Of a stretch of DNA of 40,650 nt, positions 11,209-20,574 are shown in pieces. Position 1 is the stretch's first letter. The number at the start of each line of letters is the position of its first letter. This DNA comes from Pinguiococcus pyrenoidosus (taxonomy: Eukaryota; Sar; Pinguiophyceae; Pinguiochrysidales; Pinguiochrysidaceae): assembly GCA_019677205.1 (NCBI GenBank), contig JAAMXY010000634.1, positions 14,182-54,831 of the forward strand. The letters run 5' to 3'. The notes under the pieces are model-generated. The model was given only the letters and a program-made list of their open reading frames with translations. It had not been told where the DNA came from and made no database searches. The position numbers were made by a program, and so were the translations under genes.

Positions 11209-12837
11209 TCACGTGGTGCCGTACATGCTCGGCCGATCCGAATCCAGCTTCCGCTCCACCGGTTCCAGAATTGGGAGTGCCGTTTCGAGATCGGGCCGAT
11301 CGGGTCGACCGGGAGTCTCCATCCGGGCGTTCTTGCCCAGCCTCTCGGTCCTATCGTCTATCTCGTCCCTGTCGTCAAACGCCCTGCACTCCATGATTCT
11401 CACGGCAATCTTCGCGTAGGGGTGGTCTAGGTCCTCGCAGATGATGCGCGTGACCGCCATGAGGGGCACGCTCAGGACCATGCCCGGGATTCCCCAGAGC
11501 ACGCCCCAGAACGCCAGCGCAATCAGGACCATGATGGGGTGCATCTCGAACTCCCTCCCGAAGAGCCTGGGCTCCATGATGTTGCCGATGATCATGTGCA
11601 CGGTGGCAGGCAGGACGAAGGCGCAGAACTTCGCTGGGATGCTCAGCATGGGATCCAGGATCACGAGCGGCATCGGCAGGAAGGTCGCGAAGATCGGCCC
11701 CACATTCGGAATGTACTGCAAAAAGAAGGTGAGGAGCGCCCACAGGAAGGCCAGGTCCACGCAGAGCAGCCAGAAGACCACTCCAACCACGACGCCCACC
11801 GTCGTGCAGATCAGCGTCTTCAGCAGGATGTACCGCCGGATCTGCGTATCGATCTCGCCCCACGTGCCGCCAGAGGGCGGAGAGACGGGGGTCATCAGGA
11901 GATACATCAGGAAAATCAGCACGAAGGCCCCGCTCGAGAAGCAGTCGACGATGCCCTGCAGGGCATAGGGGGTGAGGCTCTTCGCCTTCTCTACAAGGAA
12001 CGGAACCAAGTCCTGGTTCAAGTTGATATCTACAACGGCAAGCAGCTTGGCGAGGCGTCGCGTGAGCCGCTGCGCCCCAAGCTCGTACTTGAGCCAATTG
12101 AAGCTGCTGATGGAGCTGTATATGAACATGCCGAGGCCCGTGAGGATCCCCACCGCGACCACCAGCGCCACGAACACGGCCAGCCAGCGCGGGAAGATGA
12201 CCTTGTCGAGGCAGAAGGCGATGCACTCGTGGCAAGTCCCAGTAAGCCGAGACTGGAAGGTCATCGGCGGGACGACGGGACGGTGCCGTATTCGTCCACG
12301 CCGCAGAAGCGAGTGCTCCTCGTCCAAGTCCAAGTCATCCAGCTCGTCCTCGTCGTCCTCCTGCGTCTTGCCGCCGCCCGTCGACTCCCGCGATCCCCAC
12401 GGCGACGACGTCCACGCCCGCAAGGACGAGCGACTCCACGACTCCCGCAGCGGCATCAGCTTGCCCGCGAGATACTGGTGGTACTGCTCGCTCTGCACCA
12501 AGCGCCGCACGCTCTCGCAGCAGCGCTCGCCCCTCCGCATGAAGCACTTGTCGCACCAGCGCCGCGGCGCCTTGGTCAGCACGCTCACGATGGGCTGCAG
12601 CAGATACATGAGCACCAGCGCCACCAGGAAGGGAATGACCACGGAGCGCAGGAAGTACAGCATCGCGCCCACCGCCAAGAGCGCCAGGATCAGCAGACAC
12701 GCAGCCGTCAGGTGGTCGATCTGCGGCTCCACGAACATGCCGGACTGCACATCCACCACGTCGCGCTGCGTCTGCAGCCTGGGCGACACCGGGCTCCACT
12801 CGGGCACCGGGCGGCGCCTGCGCTTCGACGACGACAT
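11209..12837 (-). CDS. AI-2E / PerM family (UPF0118) membrane protein
   Basis: This single-exon gene encodes 542 residues. The family (PF01594) comprises multi-pass membrane proteins; bacterial members export AI-2 or act as ion antiporters, and eukaryotic roles are poorly known. Hydrophobic segments lie at about 43-62, 66-88 and 215-240, with several more in the C-terminal half. Family hallmarks are FLQYIPNVGPIFATFLPMP and, further on, NIMEPRLFGREFEMHPIMV followed by ALAFWGVLWGIPGMVLSVPL. A long hydrophilic loop (about 90-205) contains an Asp/Glu-rich patch and several Cys, unlike bacterial members. The basic N-terminus (SSSKRRRRP) is cytosolic or possibly a targeting signal. The frame is open further upstream, but the first ATG is at 12837. 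The gene shares a 166-bp divergent promoter with CCDC93. Confidence 0.87.
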   Translation of the reverse strand: MSSSKRRRRPVPEWSPVSPRLQTQRDVVDVQSGMFVEPQIDHLTAACLLILALLAVGAMLYFLRSVVIPFLVALVLMYLLQPIVSVLTKAPRRWCDKCFMRRGERCCESVRRLVQSEQYHQYLAGKLMPLRESWSRSSLRAWTSSPWGSRESTGGGKTQEDDEDELDDLDLDEEHSLLRRGRIRHRPVVPPMTFQSRLTGTCHECIAFCLDKVIFPRWLAVFVALVVAVGILTGLGMFIYSSISSFNWLKYELGAQRLTRRLAKLLAVVDINLNQDLVPFLVEKAKSLTPYALQGIVDCFSSGAFVLIFLMYLLMTPVSPPSGGTWGEIDTQIRRYILLKTLICTTVGVVVGVVFWLLCVDLAFLWALLTFFLQYIPNVGPIFATFLPMPLVILDPMLSIPAKFCAFVLPATVHMIIGNIMEPRLFGREFEMHPIMVLIALAFWGVLWGIPGMVLSVPLMAVTRIICEDLDHPYAKIAVRIMECRAFDDRDEIDDRTERLGKNARMETPGRPDRPDLETALPILEPVERKLDSDRPSMYGTT

Positions 12838-13003
12838 CGCGCGGCGCTCCGACTGCACTTTCACGGGCGTTCGCCGCTCGTACGCACCGATCAGCTGACC
12901 ACCGGTCGCGGAGTGCGCCCGCTTTTCCACGAGATCGGGCCAATCACGGCGCGCCAATTTCGCGCCACAAAGCGTTTAAACCGCGGCGCGCGCGGAGAGC
13001 GCC
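12838..13003. promoter_or_regulatory. compact divergent promoter, AI-2E-family / CCDC93
   Basis: Only 166 bp separate the two start codons, so both promoters must lie here or overlap the genes. TTTCGCGCC at 12958-12966 matches the E2F consensus TTTSSCGC. No clear TATA box is placed for either gene. The E2F match is a short-motif observation and could be chance in GC-rich DNA. Confidence 0.35.
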
Positions 13004-14889
13004 ATGCTGGGCCCCACGCCGGCCGCGGACGCCGCCGATGGACTCATGCAGACGTCTCTGGCGGAGAAGCAGCTCCAGGAAGACAAGTTCCGCGCCATCG
13101 TGGACCTGCTGCTGGCGGCGGGCTACTACCGGGTGCGCATCGCGTCGCTGTCGCGCTTCGACAAGGTGGTGGGCGGCCTGTGCTGGTGCATCTCCAGCAG
13201 TGGCGAGGCGCTGGACGTGGACGTGCTCTTCCAGGAGAACAGCAGCATGGGCGCGCGCATCGCGCTCAGTGAACAGATCGTCGAGGCGCTCCGGCAGATG
13301 GCATGTCCGCATCCGCTCCAGGCGCACCAGATCCAGGGCGGCATGAACGAGGCCGACTTCCCGGCGCTGCTGCCCATTGTGATGTGGCTCGTGAAGCGCT
13401 TCTACGAGACGCGAGAGCGCACCGCTGTGCAGCTGCGGCGCTTCTCCACGCTGCAGTTTGGCCTGCGGCGCTACGCCGCGAGCATGGCGCTCCCCGAGGA
13501 TGCGCGCACCGGCGCGTTCAGAGAAGCTGCCAAACGTGCGCGGGTCCAGCGGAGGTTCAAGCGGACTGCGGCGCTGAAGAGCCGCACGGAGGAGTCGCGC
13601 GTGAACCTGGTCCTTGTGGAGTACGGAGAGAACGTGCAAGATCCGGGCCTGGCCGCGGGCACGAGGCAGGAGCTGCGCGACATGATGGAGACCAAGAGCG
13701 GCAGTGTGACCGTGCGCGGCGGCCAGGTGGTGGAGATGCTGACGACGGGCTCGGAGCTCTCGAGAGCGGCCACGGAATACGAGGCTCGGGTGGCCAAGAC
13801 CCAGGAGGAGCTGTCCAACCCAGCGGCGGCGGGCGTCGCCTCGAGCTTTGAGCGACAGCGGGGCATCTTGAAGCAGCAGCTCAAGAAAGAGGAGGCGAAG
13901 CTTGACGCGGCGAGGCAGGAGGCGGCGCTCGTGAGCGGACGCGTGAAGCAGGTGGCAGAAGCGGCGGAGGAGCAAGCCAAGCACCGGAAGCAGCTTGAGG
14001 CGGAGGTGCGGAACTTGATCCGCTTGGAACAGGGAGACGGGGACCACCAGGCAACCCTGAAGGCGCTGAAGGACCTGGTCATGGAGAACGAAGGCCTGAA
14101 GGCACAGGAAGTGGCCTTCAAAGCCAGCTGCAAAGAGCAGCGCGCCAGGCTCACGGCGGAGCTCGCGGCGCTGAAGGAGCGGCAGGCCGATCCACAGGAG
14201 GAGAGGCTGAGCGAGATTGAGAAGATGTACGAAAAAGTACAAAGCAGATGCAGCCGCCTGAGGCAAGTGGTCGCGGAGAAGAATCGAGCGGTGGCGGGCG
14301 TTCGGCGCCTCATCGATGACATCCCCACGAGGACGGAGTTGATCCAGTACGAGCGCCGATTCGTCGAGCTCTACGCTCAGGTGAGGCTTCTTTCCTTTTC
14401 TTTTCCCTTCCTTTCTTTTGGTTTTTGGACGCCGCAATCGCCCTCTGCTGCAGGCCGATTATGAGCTTAAGTCTTTTCCTCCTGGTGCGTCTGCAGGTCA
14501 CGAGGAAGCTGGAGGAAGTGCGGAAGTACTACGACATGTACAACGTCCTCGAGCAGAAGCGCGACTTCCTGGACAAGGAAGTCAAGCTGCTGGGTAGCAT
14601 CACGCAAGGTTTTGACGTGGCCATGCGGGGAAGGCAAGCCGAGAAGTCCAAGTTCCTCGACGAGTTCGATGGGATGATTGCGGGGGTGCAGCAGCAGCTG
14701 GAGACGCAGCAGGCCACTCTCGAGGCAAGAGCCACCAAGGTGGACGAGCTCAACAAGCAGTACCAGGACCTCGTCGAGGAGGAGCGGAGCTACTTCAAGG
14801 CGGTGAAGGATTTCCAGGAGGAATGCAATCGGAACGAAGTTTTGGAGGCCAAGGCGAAGAGGCTAGGAGAAAGCTTAATCAGCGTTTGA
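13004..14889 (+). CDS. CCDC93: CCDC93, subunit of the CCC/Commander complex
   Basis: Exons 13004-14380 and 14497-14889 (116-bp intron) give 589 residues, close to the roughly 630 of animal CCDC93. CCDC93 pairs with CCDC22 and COMMD proteins in the CCC complex, which works with Retriever and WASH in endosome-to-surface recycling. The N-terminal domain has the family signatures DLLLAAGYYRVRI, LSRFDKVVGGLCWCI, VDVLFQENSSMG and CPHPLQAHQIQGG. Residues from about 180 on are long coiled coil, including IPTRTELIQYERRFVELYAQ at the exon junction and YFKAVKDFQEECNRNE near the end, both family-conserved. The extreme C-terminus is uncertain: a pyrimidine-rich tract follows the stop, and an open frame to 15080 could be an alternative final exon. 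Confidence 0.9.
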
Positions 14890-15197
14890 TCTTTGCTTCT
14901 TCTTCTTCTTCTTCTTCTTTTTCGGCGTTTTCTTCGTCTCCACAAAATCAAAAGTCCAATGCGTCGCAAGCTGCGAGCGAGCGCCTGAAAGATCGAGAGC
15001 TAGCATACGTGCGGGAGCTCAGAATCAGCCTCGACCCCAATCCTCGCATCCGCACCCACCTGCGATTCGCACCTCCCTGAGCAGCGCCAGCCTCCCCGTG
15101 TCTCTCTGTCCGCCACCTTCGCCTCCGTCCGCGGGTCCGGCGCTCTGACCACCACAAGTGAAGCGCTTCACCAAACGCAGCACTCTCGGGCGTCACA
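14890..15197. other. tandem gap with pyrimidine-rich tract
   Basis: This 308-bp stretch between CCDC93 and the neurochondrin gene begins with a CTT-rich run (about 14894-14940). The run looks like a polypyrimidine tract and is followed by AG dinucleotides and an open frame to 15080. It is either 3' UTR plus promoter or holds an alternative last exon of CCDC93. Confidence 0.4.
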
Positions 15198-18065
15198 ATG
15201 AGCGCGGAGGGCCTGGCGTCGGCCATCCCGCTGCTGAAGAAGTCCAGTGACGAGGCCAAGTTCGCAGGACTGCTGCTGGCGGCCAAAGCCCTCCAGGACG
15301 ACGAGTCTGTCCGACAAGACTCCGCCGAACTTCGGAGAGTCTTCCAAGCCGTCGGCGCGCCGTTCCTCCGCAGACTGCTCGACTCTCCCATCACGGCGGC
15401 CGGGGCTCACTACGTGCGCTTCGGCGCGTCGGTGCTGGCGCTGTTGACCAGGCATGCAGACGTGGCGAAGAGCGACGAGTTGAGAGGCGTAGATCGAAGG
15501 CTTTTGGCCGTCGCCCACGCAGCTGTCGACGCCACGGAGAGCGCCTTGGACGCGTCGGTGGCTTTAGATGCTCTCGAGGCGGTGGTGGCGATTCAAAGCA
15601 CCGCAGAGAATCCTGAAGCCACCGAGACAGACGCGCGCGTTGCGGCTGGATTAGTGGAGCTCTTGGTGCGGCAGGCCGACGGCGAGACAGTCCCTTGGCA
15701 AAAAGTGGCGCACAGCGCTCTAGAGGCGGTGGTGGCGAGGCGTCCTCAGGCTCTGGGTCTCAGCGGCGCCAGTGGGCTGATGGCGGTGAGTTTGGACCCG
15801 GCCGGCCGGCAGAGTCGCCATGACACCTTTGCGACGGCGGCTTTGTTGTCTGCATGGCTCGGTGCGATGGCCTCCCGCGGCATGTTACCAAGGAAATGGT
15901 CTGCAGAAGAGATGGGGCAAGGTGGAGAGACGGTGGGCAAGATGGGCGTGGTGAATAGCCCCCGCGTCGAGAATAGCCCCCGCGTCGAGAATAGACCCCG
16001 CGTGGAAGAGCTGCGTGCCTTCTTCCGCCAGCTGCGACGCTTTGTGCTCCTCCTGCTCGCGTACGAGCCGCGGGAAGGTGCCGCGTTGAGCGATCCACAA
16101 GATCGTGACGTGCGAACGGTACAGCAAACGGAAGGTGCTGTGGTCTATCGTCTCATCAACGCTGCTTGCGCCGGCTGTGGTGGCGCCCAGTGGCTTTGCG
16201 GTCCGGTCAAAGATGCCTCCGACGAGAGCAAGCCGGAGAGCTCCGGGCAGAGCCAGAGAGAGAGACCGAAGGAGGGAGACGACGCAACAGCCATAGCTGC
16301 CGTAGTTCGCATTGCGTGTGGGCTGTTGGGACTGAACCTCGATTCGCTGCTCCAGGCAGGGAGCCAGATTCGCCCTGAGACTGGTGGGGCAAAGCGAGAC
16401 AGAGAGACGGTTGAGAAGTTCGTCGCGAAAGCGGAGATCATCGTGAGGGATCGGTCGCAGAAGCTTGCTCGACCGGAGGAGGCCCCGCAGCTAACGTCGA
16501 CGGAGATTGATAGCCTCCCGGATGTGGTGCTGAGCCCACCAACGCAGTCGGCCTCGTTGCTGCAGGCCTTGCATGAAAGCGTTGGGCTGCTTGTGGCGAC
16601 CATCAATCGGGTGCTTGATATGCTGCTTGATCGGATACCCGAGGAAGATGCCGATGAGCCTCACGAGCCCGAGGCTTGGCCTTCGCGGCAAGGGGGCGGC
16701 CAGATTCGATCCTGGCAGGACGGTTTCGAGCCTTCCCCGCTGGGCTGGGAAGCAATCGCGAGCCTTCAGCCATTTCTAGAAAGCGCATTTGACGCTTTGT
16801 CTCAGTTTATAGAGGATGTAGACAAGTTGTCGGAGGTCGATGATGGATTGAAAGCGGTGCTGCTGGACGTACTCCCTCTGCTCTCCCGGTGGTACTTTGA
16901 AACGGCTGGCGCACCTGACGAGGATCCGGGCGTGCAGCAAGAAGAAGACAGGGAGTACGCCGTGCTGGAACGTACGCAGCGAAGAAGGCCTCTGGAGGTA
17001 CTGACCAAACCAGCCATCCTATCTTTGTCGTCGTTCGCATCGGACAGAAGTGGAAGCGCCGCTCCGAAAGGAAATGCTCAAAGCGAGGTCCTCGCAATCA
17101 TTCTGCCGGCTTGCGCTCGGCATCTGGTAAGAGCTGAAGCTTCGCGGCGGCGAATCGCCTTTGAATTAGGCATCTTGCCCCTACTCACTGCTGTTACTGT
17201 CCTCCTAGGCTCTCGACGACACCGGAGCAACTGCGGAGCTTCTCTTCGAAAGCGGCTTCACGCCTCTGCTTTTCTCTTTGATCAGCAACTCGCCATTGGG
17301 GGACGCCAGCGCCGCAGTACACGACCTGATCCCTTGGGTTGCGCCGGGGCTTTGGGCCTCGGAAGTCCTCCTGCTCACCTTGGATCGAGCGGCGGCTGCT
17401 CCCATCGCCGTTGGGCGAAGCGTGATCTCCAAGCTGTCGCTCCAACAGGGCGTCCAGCAGGAAGGCAACAGCGCCGACGTCGACCTGGCGGAGGGAGAGG
17501 CCCTTGCACTTCACCCGCTAGTCCTCGGGCGACTGTTTCGCCTTTCAAGCACGGCGGCGAAGCTCCGGCAGAAGGCACTGGACGACTTCGCCAGAAGAGC
17601 AAAGGGCCACAGCGCCGTGGATCGGTCGGAATGGACGGAGGAAAGCCCTGCGGAGGCGCTGGTGAAGCTGTTCTTGAATCTTGGAAGCTTCCTCGAGTCC
17701 GAGACAGCTGCGCTAAGGACCTTGCGCCCCGCGGTACGTACCTGATGGCTCGGTCTCTCTCGCATGGTGCCAGCGACTTACAGCTTTTTCCTCAGGTGAG
17801 CGAAGCCCTTGAGCAGGAAGCAAGTGTCGCGCGGGTGCTGAAGTGGACCCGCCGAGCTTGGCGGCGACGTCAACAGGACGCAAAGTCCAGCTACGAACAG
17901 GGCCTTGCCGCGGGGTTCCTTTCTGCAGAAGGTGGCAGCGCGGCGGGGACACGGCAGTATGAAGACCTGCTACTGGAGTGGAGCAAGGCGGAGGGCGCGT
18001 CTGCCGATCATGATCTTGCAGAGACCGACACCGAGGCCGGCTCCCCTTTCCGAGGCTACGTCTGA
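15198..18065 (+). CDS. neurochondrin family protein
   Basis: Exons 15198-17126, 17209-17733 and 17796-18065 (introns of 82 and 62 bp) give 907 residues, longer than the roughly 730 of animal neurochondrin. The family (PF05536) is an all-helical armadillo-like protein; in animals it is cytosolic and linked to signalling and neurite growth, while its role in algae is unknown. The start matches the family: ASAIPLLKKSSDEAKFAGLL, then RRVFQAVGAPFLRRLL and HYVRFGASVLALLTRH. A short repeat, NSPRVE/NSPRVE/NRPRVE, near residues 250-268 is encoded by 18-bp units at about 15954-16008. The first intron stays open in the upstream frame but shifts out of the helical sequence; splicing restores LDDTGATAELLFESGFTPLL. 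It is convergent with the giant gene, with only 67 bp between stop codons. Confidence 0.82.
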   Translation: MSAEGLASAIPLLKKSSDEAKFAGLLLAAKALQDDESVRQDSAELRRVFQAVGAPFLRRLLDSPITAAGAHYVRFGASVLALLTRHADVAKSDELRGVDRRLLAVAHAAVDATESALDASVALDALEAVVAIQSTAENPEATETDARVAAGLVELLVRQADGETVPWQKVAHSALEAVVARRPQALGLSGASGLMAVSLDPAGRQSRHDTFATAALLSAWLGAMASRGMLPRKWSAEEMGQGGETVGKMGVVNSPRVENSPRVENRPRVEELRAFFRQLRRFVLLLLAYEPREGAALSDPQDRDVRTVQQTEGAVVYRLINAACAGCGGAQWLCGPVKDASDESKPESSGQSQRERPKEGDDATAIAAVVRIACGLLGLNLDSLLQAGSQIRPETGGAKRDRETVEKFVAKAEIIVRDRSQKLARPEEAPQLTSTEIDSLPDVVLSPPTQSASLLQALHESVGLLVATINRVLDMLLDRIPEEDADEPHEPEAWPSRQGGGQIRSWQDGFEPSPLGWEAIASLQPFLESAFDALSQFIEDVDKLSEVDDGLKAVLLDVLPLLSRWYFETAGAPDEDPGVQQEEDREYAVLERTQRRRPLEVLTKPAILSLSSFASDRSGSAAPKGNAQSEVLAIILPACARHLVRAEASRRRIAFELGILPLLTAVTVLLGSRRHRSNCGASLRKRLHASAFLFDQQLAIGGRQRRSTRPDPLGCAGALGLGSPPAHLGSSGGCSHRRWAKRDLQAVAPTGRPAGRQQRRRRPGGGRGPCTSPASPRATVSPFKHGGEAPAEGTGRLRQKSKGPQRRGSVGMDGGKPCGGAGEAVLESWKLPRVRDSCAKDLAPRGTYLMARSLSHGASDLQLFPQVSEALEQEASVARVLKWTRRAWRRRQQDAKSSYEQGLAAGFLSAEGGSAAGTRQYEDLLLEWSKAEGASADHDLAETDTEAGSPFRGYV
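15954..16008. repeat. 18-bp in-frame coding repeat
   Basis: Three copies of an 18-bp unit (AATAGCCCCCGCGTCGAG with changes) encode a six-residue NSPRVE-type repeat inside the neurochondrin-like protein, probably a flexible loop. Confidence 0.85.
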
Positions 18066-18132
18066 AATGGTCGTCGAGCCGCGGCCGCGGCCAAGACAGG
18101 AAGAGGCGAAAGGGGTGAAAAGAACGCACGTC

Positions 18133-20539
18133 TTATTCGTCCAGCATCTTTTCTGTTGCAAGGCGTTGAATTTCCTCAAAGCTTCCCGCGTACTCCTGGA
18201 CGATTCGTTGCACCTCGCCTTGAGTCCAAGTCGTCGACTCCTTCGCTTCCTCCGCAGGTCGACCTGCCTCGAGCTCCGACTCAAGTCCCGCCACGGAGGC
18301 CTCGAAGGCGATCTTCAGCGATCCACCCGCTTCTGGCCCCGTCCCTCTCTCCGTGCTGGGCAGTTCGTCCAATGTGGCACTGCCAAACGCTGCGCGCTCA
18401 GCGATGGCGAGTTGTCCGTGCAGAACCAAGTCGCACAGCCCGTAGGTGGTGCTCTCGCTGACAAGCATGCGGCCGCACAGAGGGCTCGCCTCGGCTGTAG
18501 TTCTCCGCGACTCGCCTTCCCCGAGGAAGACCTCGAACAAGTCGGTCGCAGCGATGTCGCTGGGCGCCAGCAGGTGCCTTAGCGACAGGACAAGCTCCCT
18601 CCATTTGTCGTGATTGCTGATCATCAGATCGGCAGCCCGCTGAATCGCCGGACCGTCTTCTCCTGTGGCCTCCATGCCTTCCGCCGAGGACTCGTCCGCC
18701 GCACCGGGTTCTCCAAGTTGCGCGCAGAAGAGCTGCATCGCTCCCAAGTCCGCGCTACTCGCTTCACCACCTTCCTTGCCGAATCTGAGAATGGCCGGGA
18801 GCAGCTCAAGCAAAGCAGCACGGATGGCTGCAAAACCATTTGTCGACAACGCCAGTTGCCAGGACATCAAGATCATCTGCTTTGCATCTCGTGGAAACAG
18901 AAGAGCGGCCATCGCCCGGTGCTGAGAGAAGGCACAGAACTGCGCATACCTCCGGAAGTGGCACCGGCGGTACCAGATCTTTAGGAAGAGATCCACCTTG
19001 TCGTCCGTGCTCGATCCTGCGAGGCTGCCACAAAAGCGCAGGAGGGCATGCCATGCTGGCGCCAGCATCACGAGCCACTCGTCCCTCTTGTCGCCAAGCT
19101 GCGGCATTCTCGGCAGGACGCTTGTGTCCAGGCGGAGGCGTTCGACGAGAAGACGCTCCCTCCGCAAGACCCAGGCCTTCTTGCATTCCACTTGGGAGTC
19201 GATCGCATCTTTCTCCAGGCCCTGCTTCTCGATGTCCCCTTCCCAGTAGTCCAGAAGCTTGCGCACGGTCTTGCACTTCACAACGTCAGTTGTCGTCTCC
19301 ACGGAAGCGTCTAAGGCGAGCAGCACTTCCGCGGCCTCGCATAGGTCTGTGGCGGTGGTGAAGCGCGGTGAAGCCGTCAAGGCACTCGCAGAGGCGCCCC
19401 AGACGCGTCTGATGACCTGCACGCTTTTTGCGATCGCCTTTGACGAAAGAACGGGGTCACCGCGGGAGAAGGCTTCACTCAGAAGGCGCATCTGAGACTC
19501 ATCTAGAGCTTCTTGGGAGAGATCGTGCAGACGGTAGGCTCTTGTCGCCGCCGTTGCGCCCGCAGTCTCTCGCAGACTAGCCTCTTCGGTCAAGGCTGCC
19601 ACCTTCTGCGTCTTGATGGCGTCGACAGCTTTCCTTGCGAGCAAGGAACGCGAGAACGACTGAATCACCACAGCTGCTCGGGTTCTCCTTGTGATCGCCG
19701 CTCGCAATCTGCTTCGGAAGGCGTACGCACGCATCGATGCCACGAGTACCCCAGCCGCTTCTTCTTCCTCCTCCTCCTGCTGCAGCTGCTGCTGCAGGAG
19801 CAGCTGCTGCTGCTTCTGCTTCTCTTTCATCAAGCGCAAGGAGGAGACGCAGCGGAGCAAAAACCTCTGCAGCTTCACCGCTGCTTGTCGCTCTGGCGTC
19901 TTCAGAGCGGGGTTGAGGATCTTGAAGTCACTCAGCAACTGGCGTAGCCTCTGCGGCGCATCGCCACTCGCGAGATGCTCTTGCTCGCCACCATAAAGCA
20001 ACTTGCCCAGGGTGCTATTCAGGAGCCTTGAGATCTTTGTCAGGCACGCCCTCGCACGCTTCCCACCCTCACTGTCCAACCGGGTCACGCGTAGAACACA
20101 TGAAACAAGGCCACGAAGCATATCAGGAGCCTTCGTTTCGTCAACGCCCTCGAGAAAGCCAGCGAGGCACTCCTTTGCCAATGACGTAGCGGCCGTGTCG
20201 ACGACCTCTTCGGGTGAGATCAGTACCTCGGCCTCGGTGGCCAAAGCACAAGCATCTGAGCACCACTTGTAGACCTCGAGGAAGAAGACGTGCCGCTCGA
20301 GGTTTGCGGCGCGATTCCGGAAGTCCAGGTCTGAAACTCTTGTCTGCTCGGCACTTGTCTTCAAGAGGCCCCGCGCAATGCGTTGCAACTCTTCTAGCAG
20401 AAACGTCGAGTCGCTCGTCCCCTGTGAGGCCCGTCCTTGAGAATCTGACAAAGACGTGAAGTGGGACGAGAAGGCGTCCTCAAGGGACGCGATGTCATTC
20501 TGCGTGTCAGAAGACTTGGACCGAGCTTGAGCTTGAGCT

Positions 20540-20574
<35 letters not shown>

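Noticed and set aside
11539-13272. A 577-codon plus-strand frame opposite the AI-2E-family gene
   Set aside because: It is the mirror of a clearly recognised membrane protein gene; its translation is His/Arg/Gln-rich and lacks family character.
12944-14437. A 497-codon minus-strand frame opposite CCDC93
   Set aside because: It is antisense to the well-matched CCDC93 coding sequence and has no recognisable domain.
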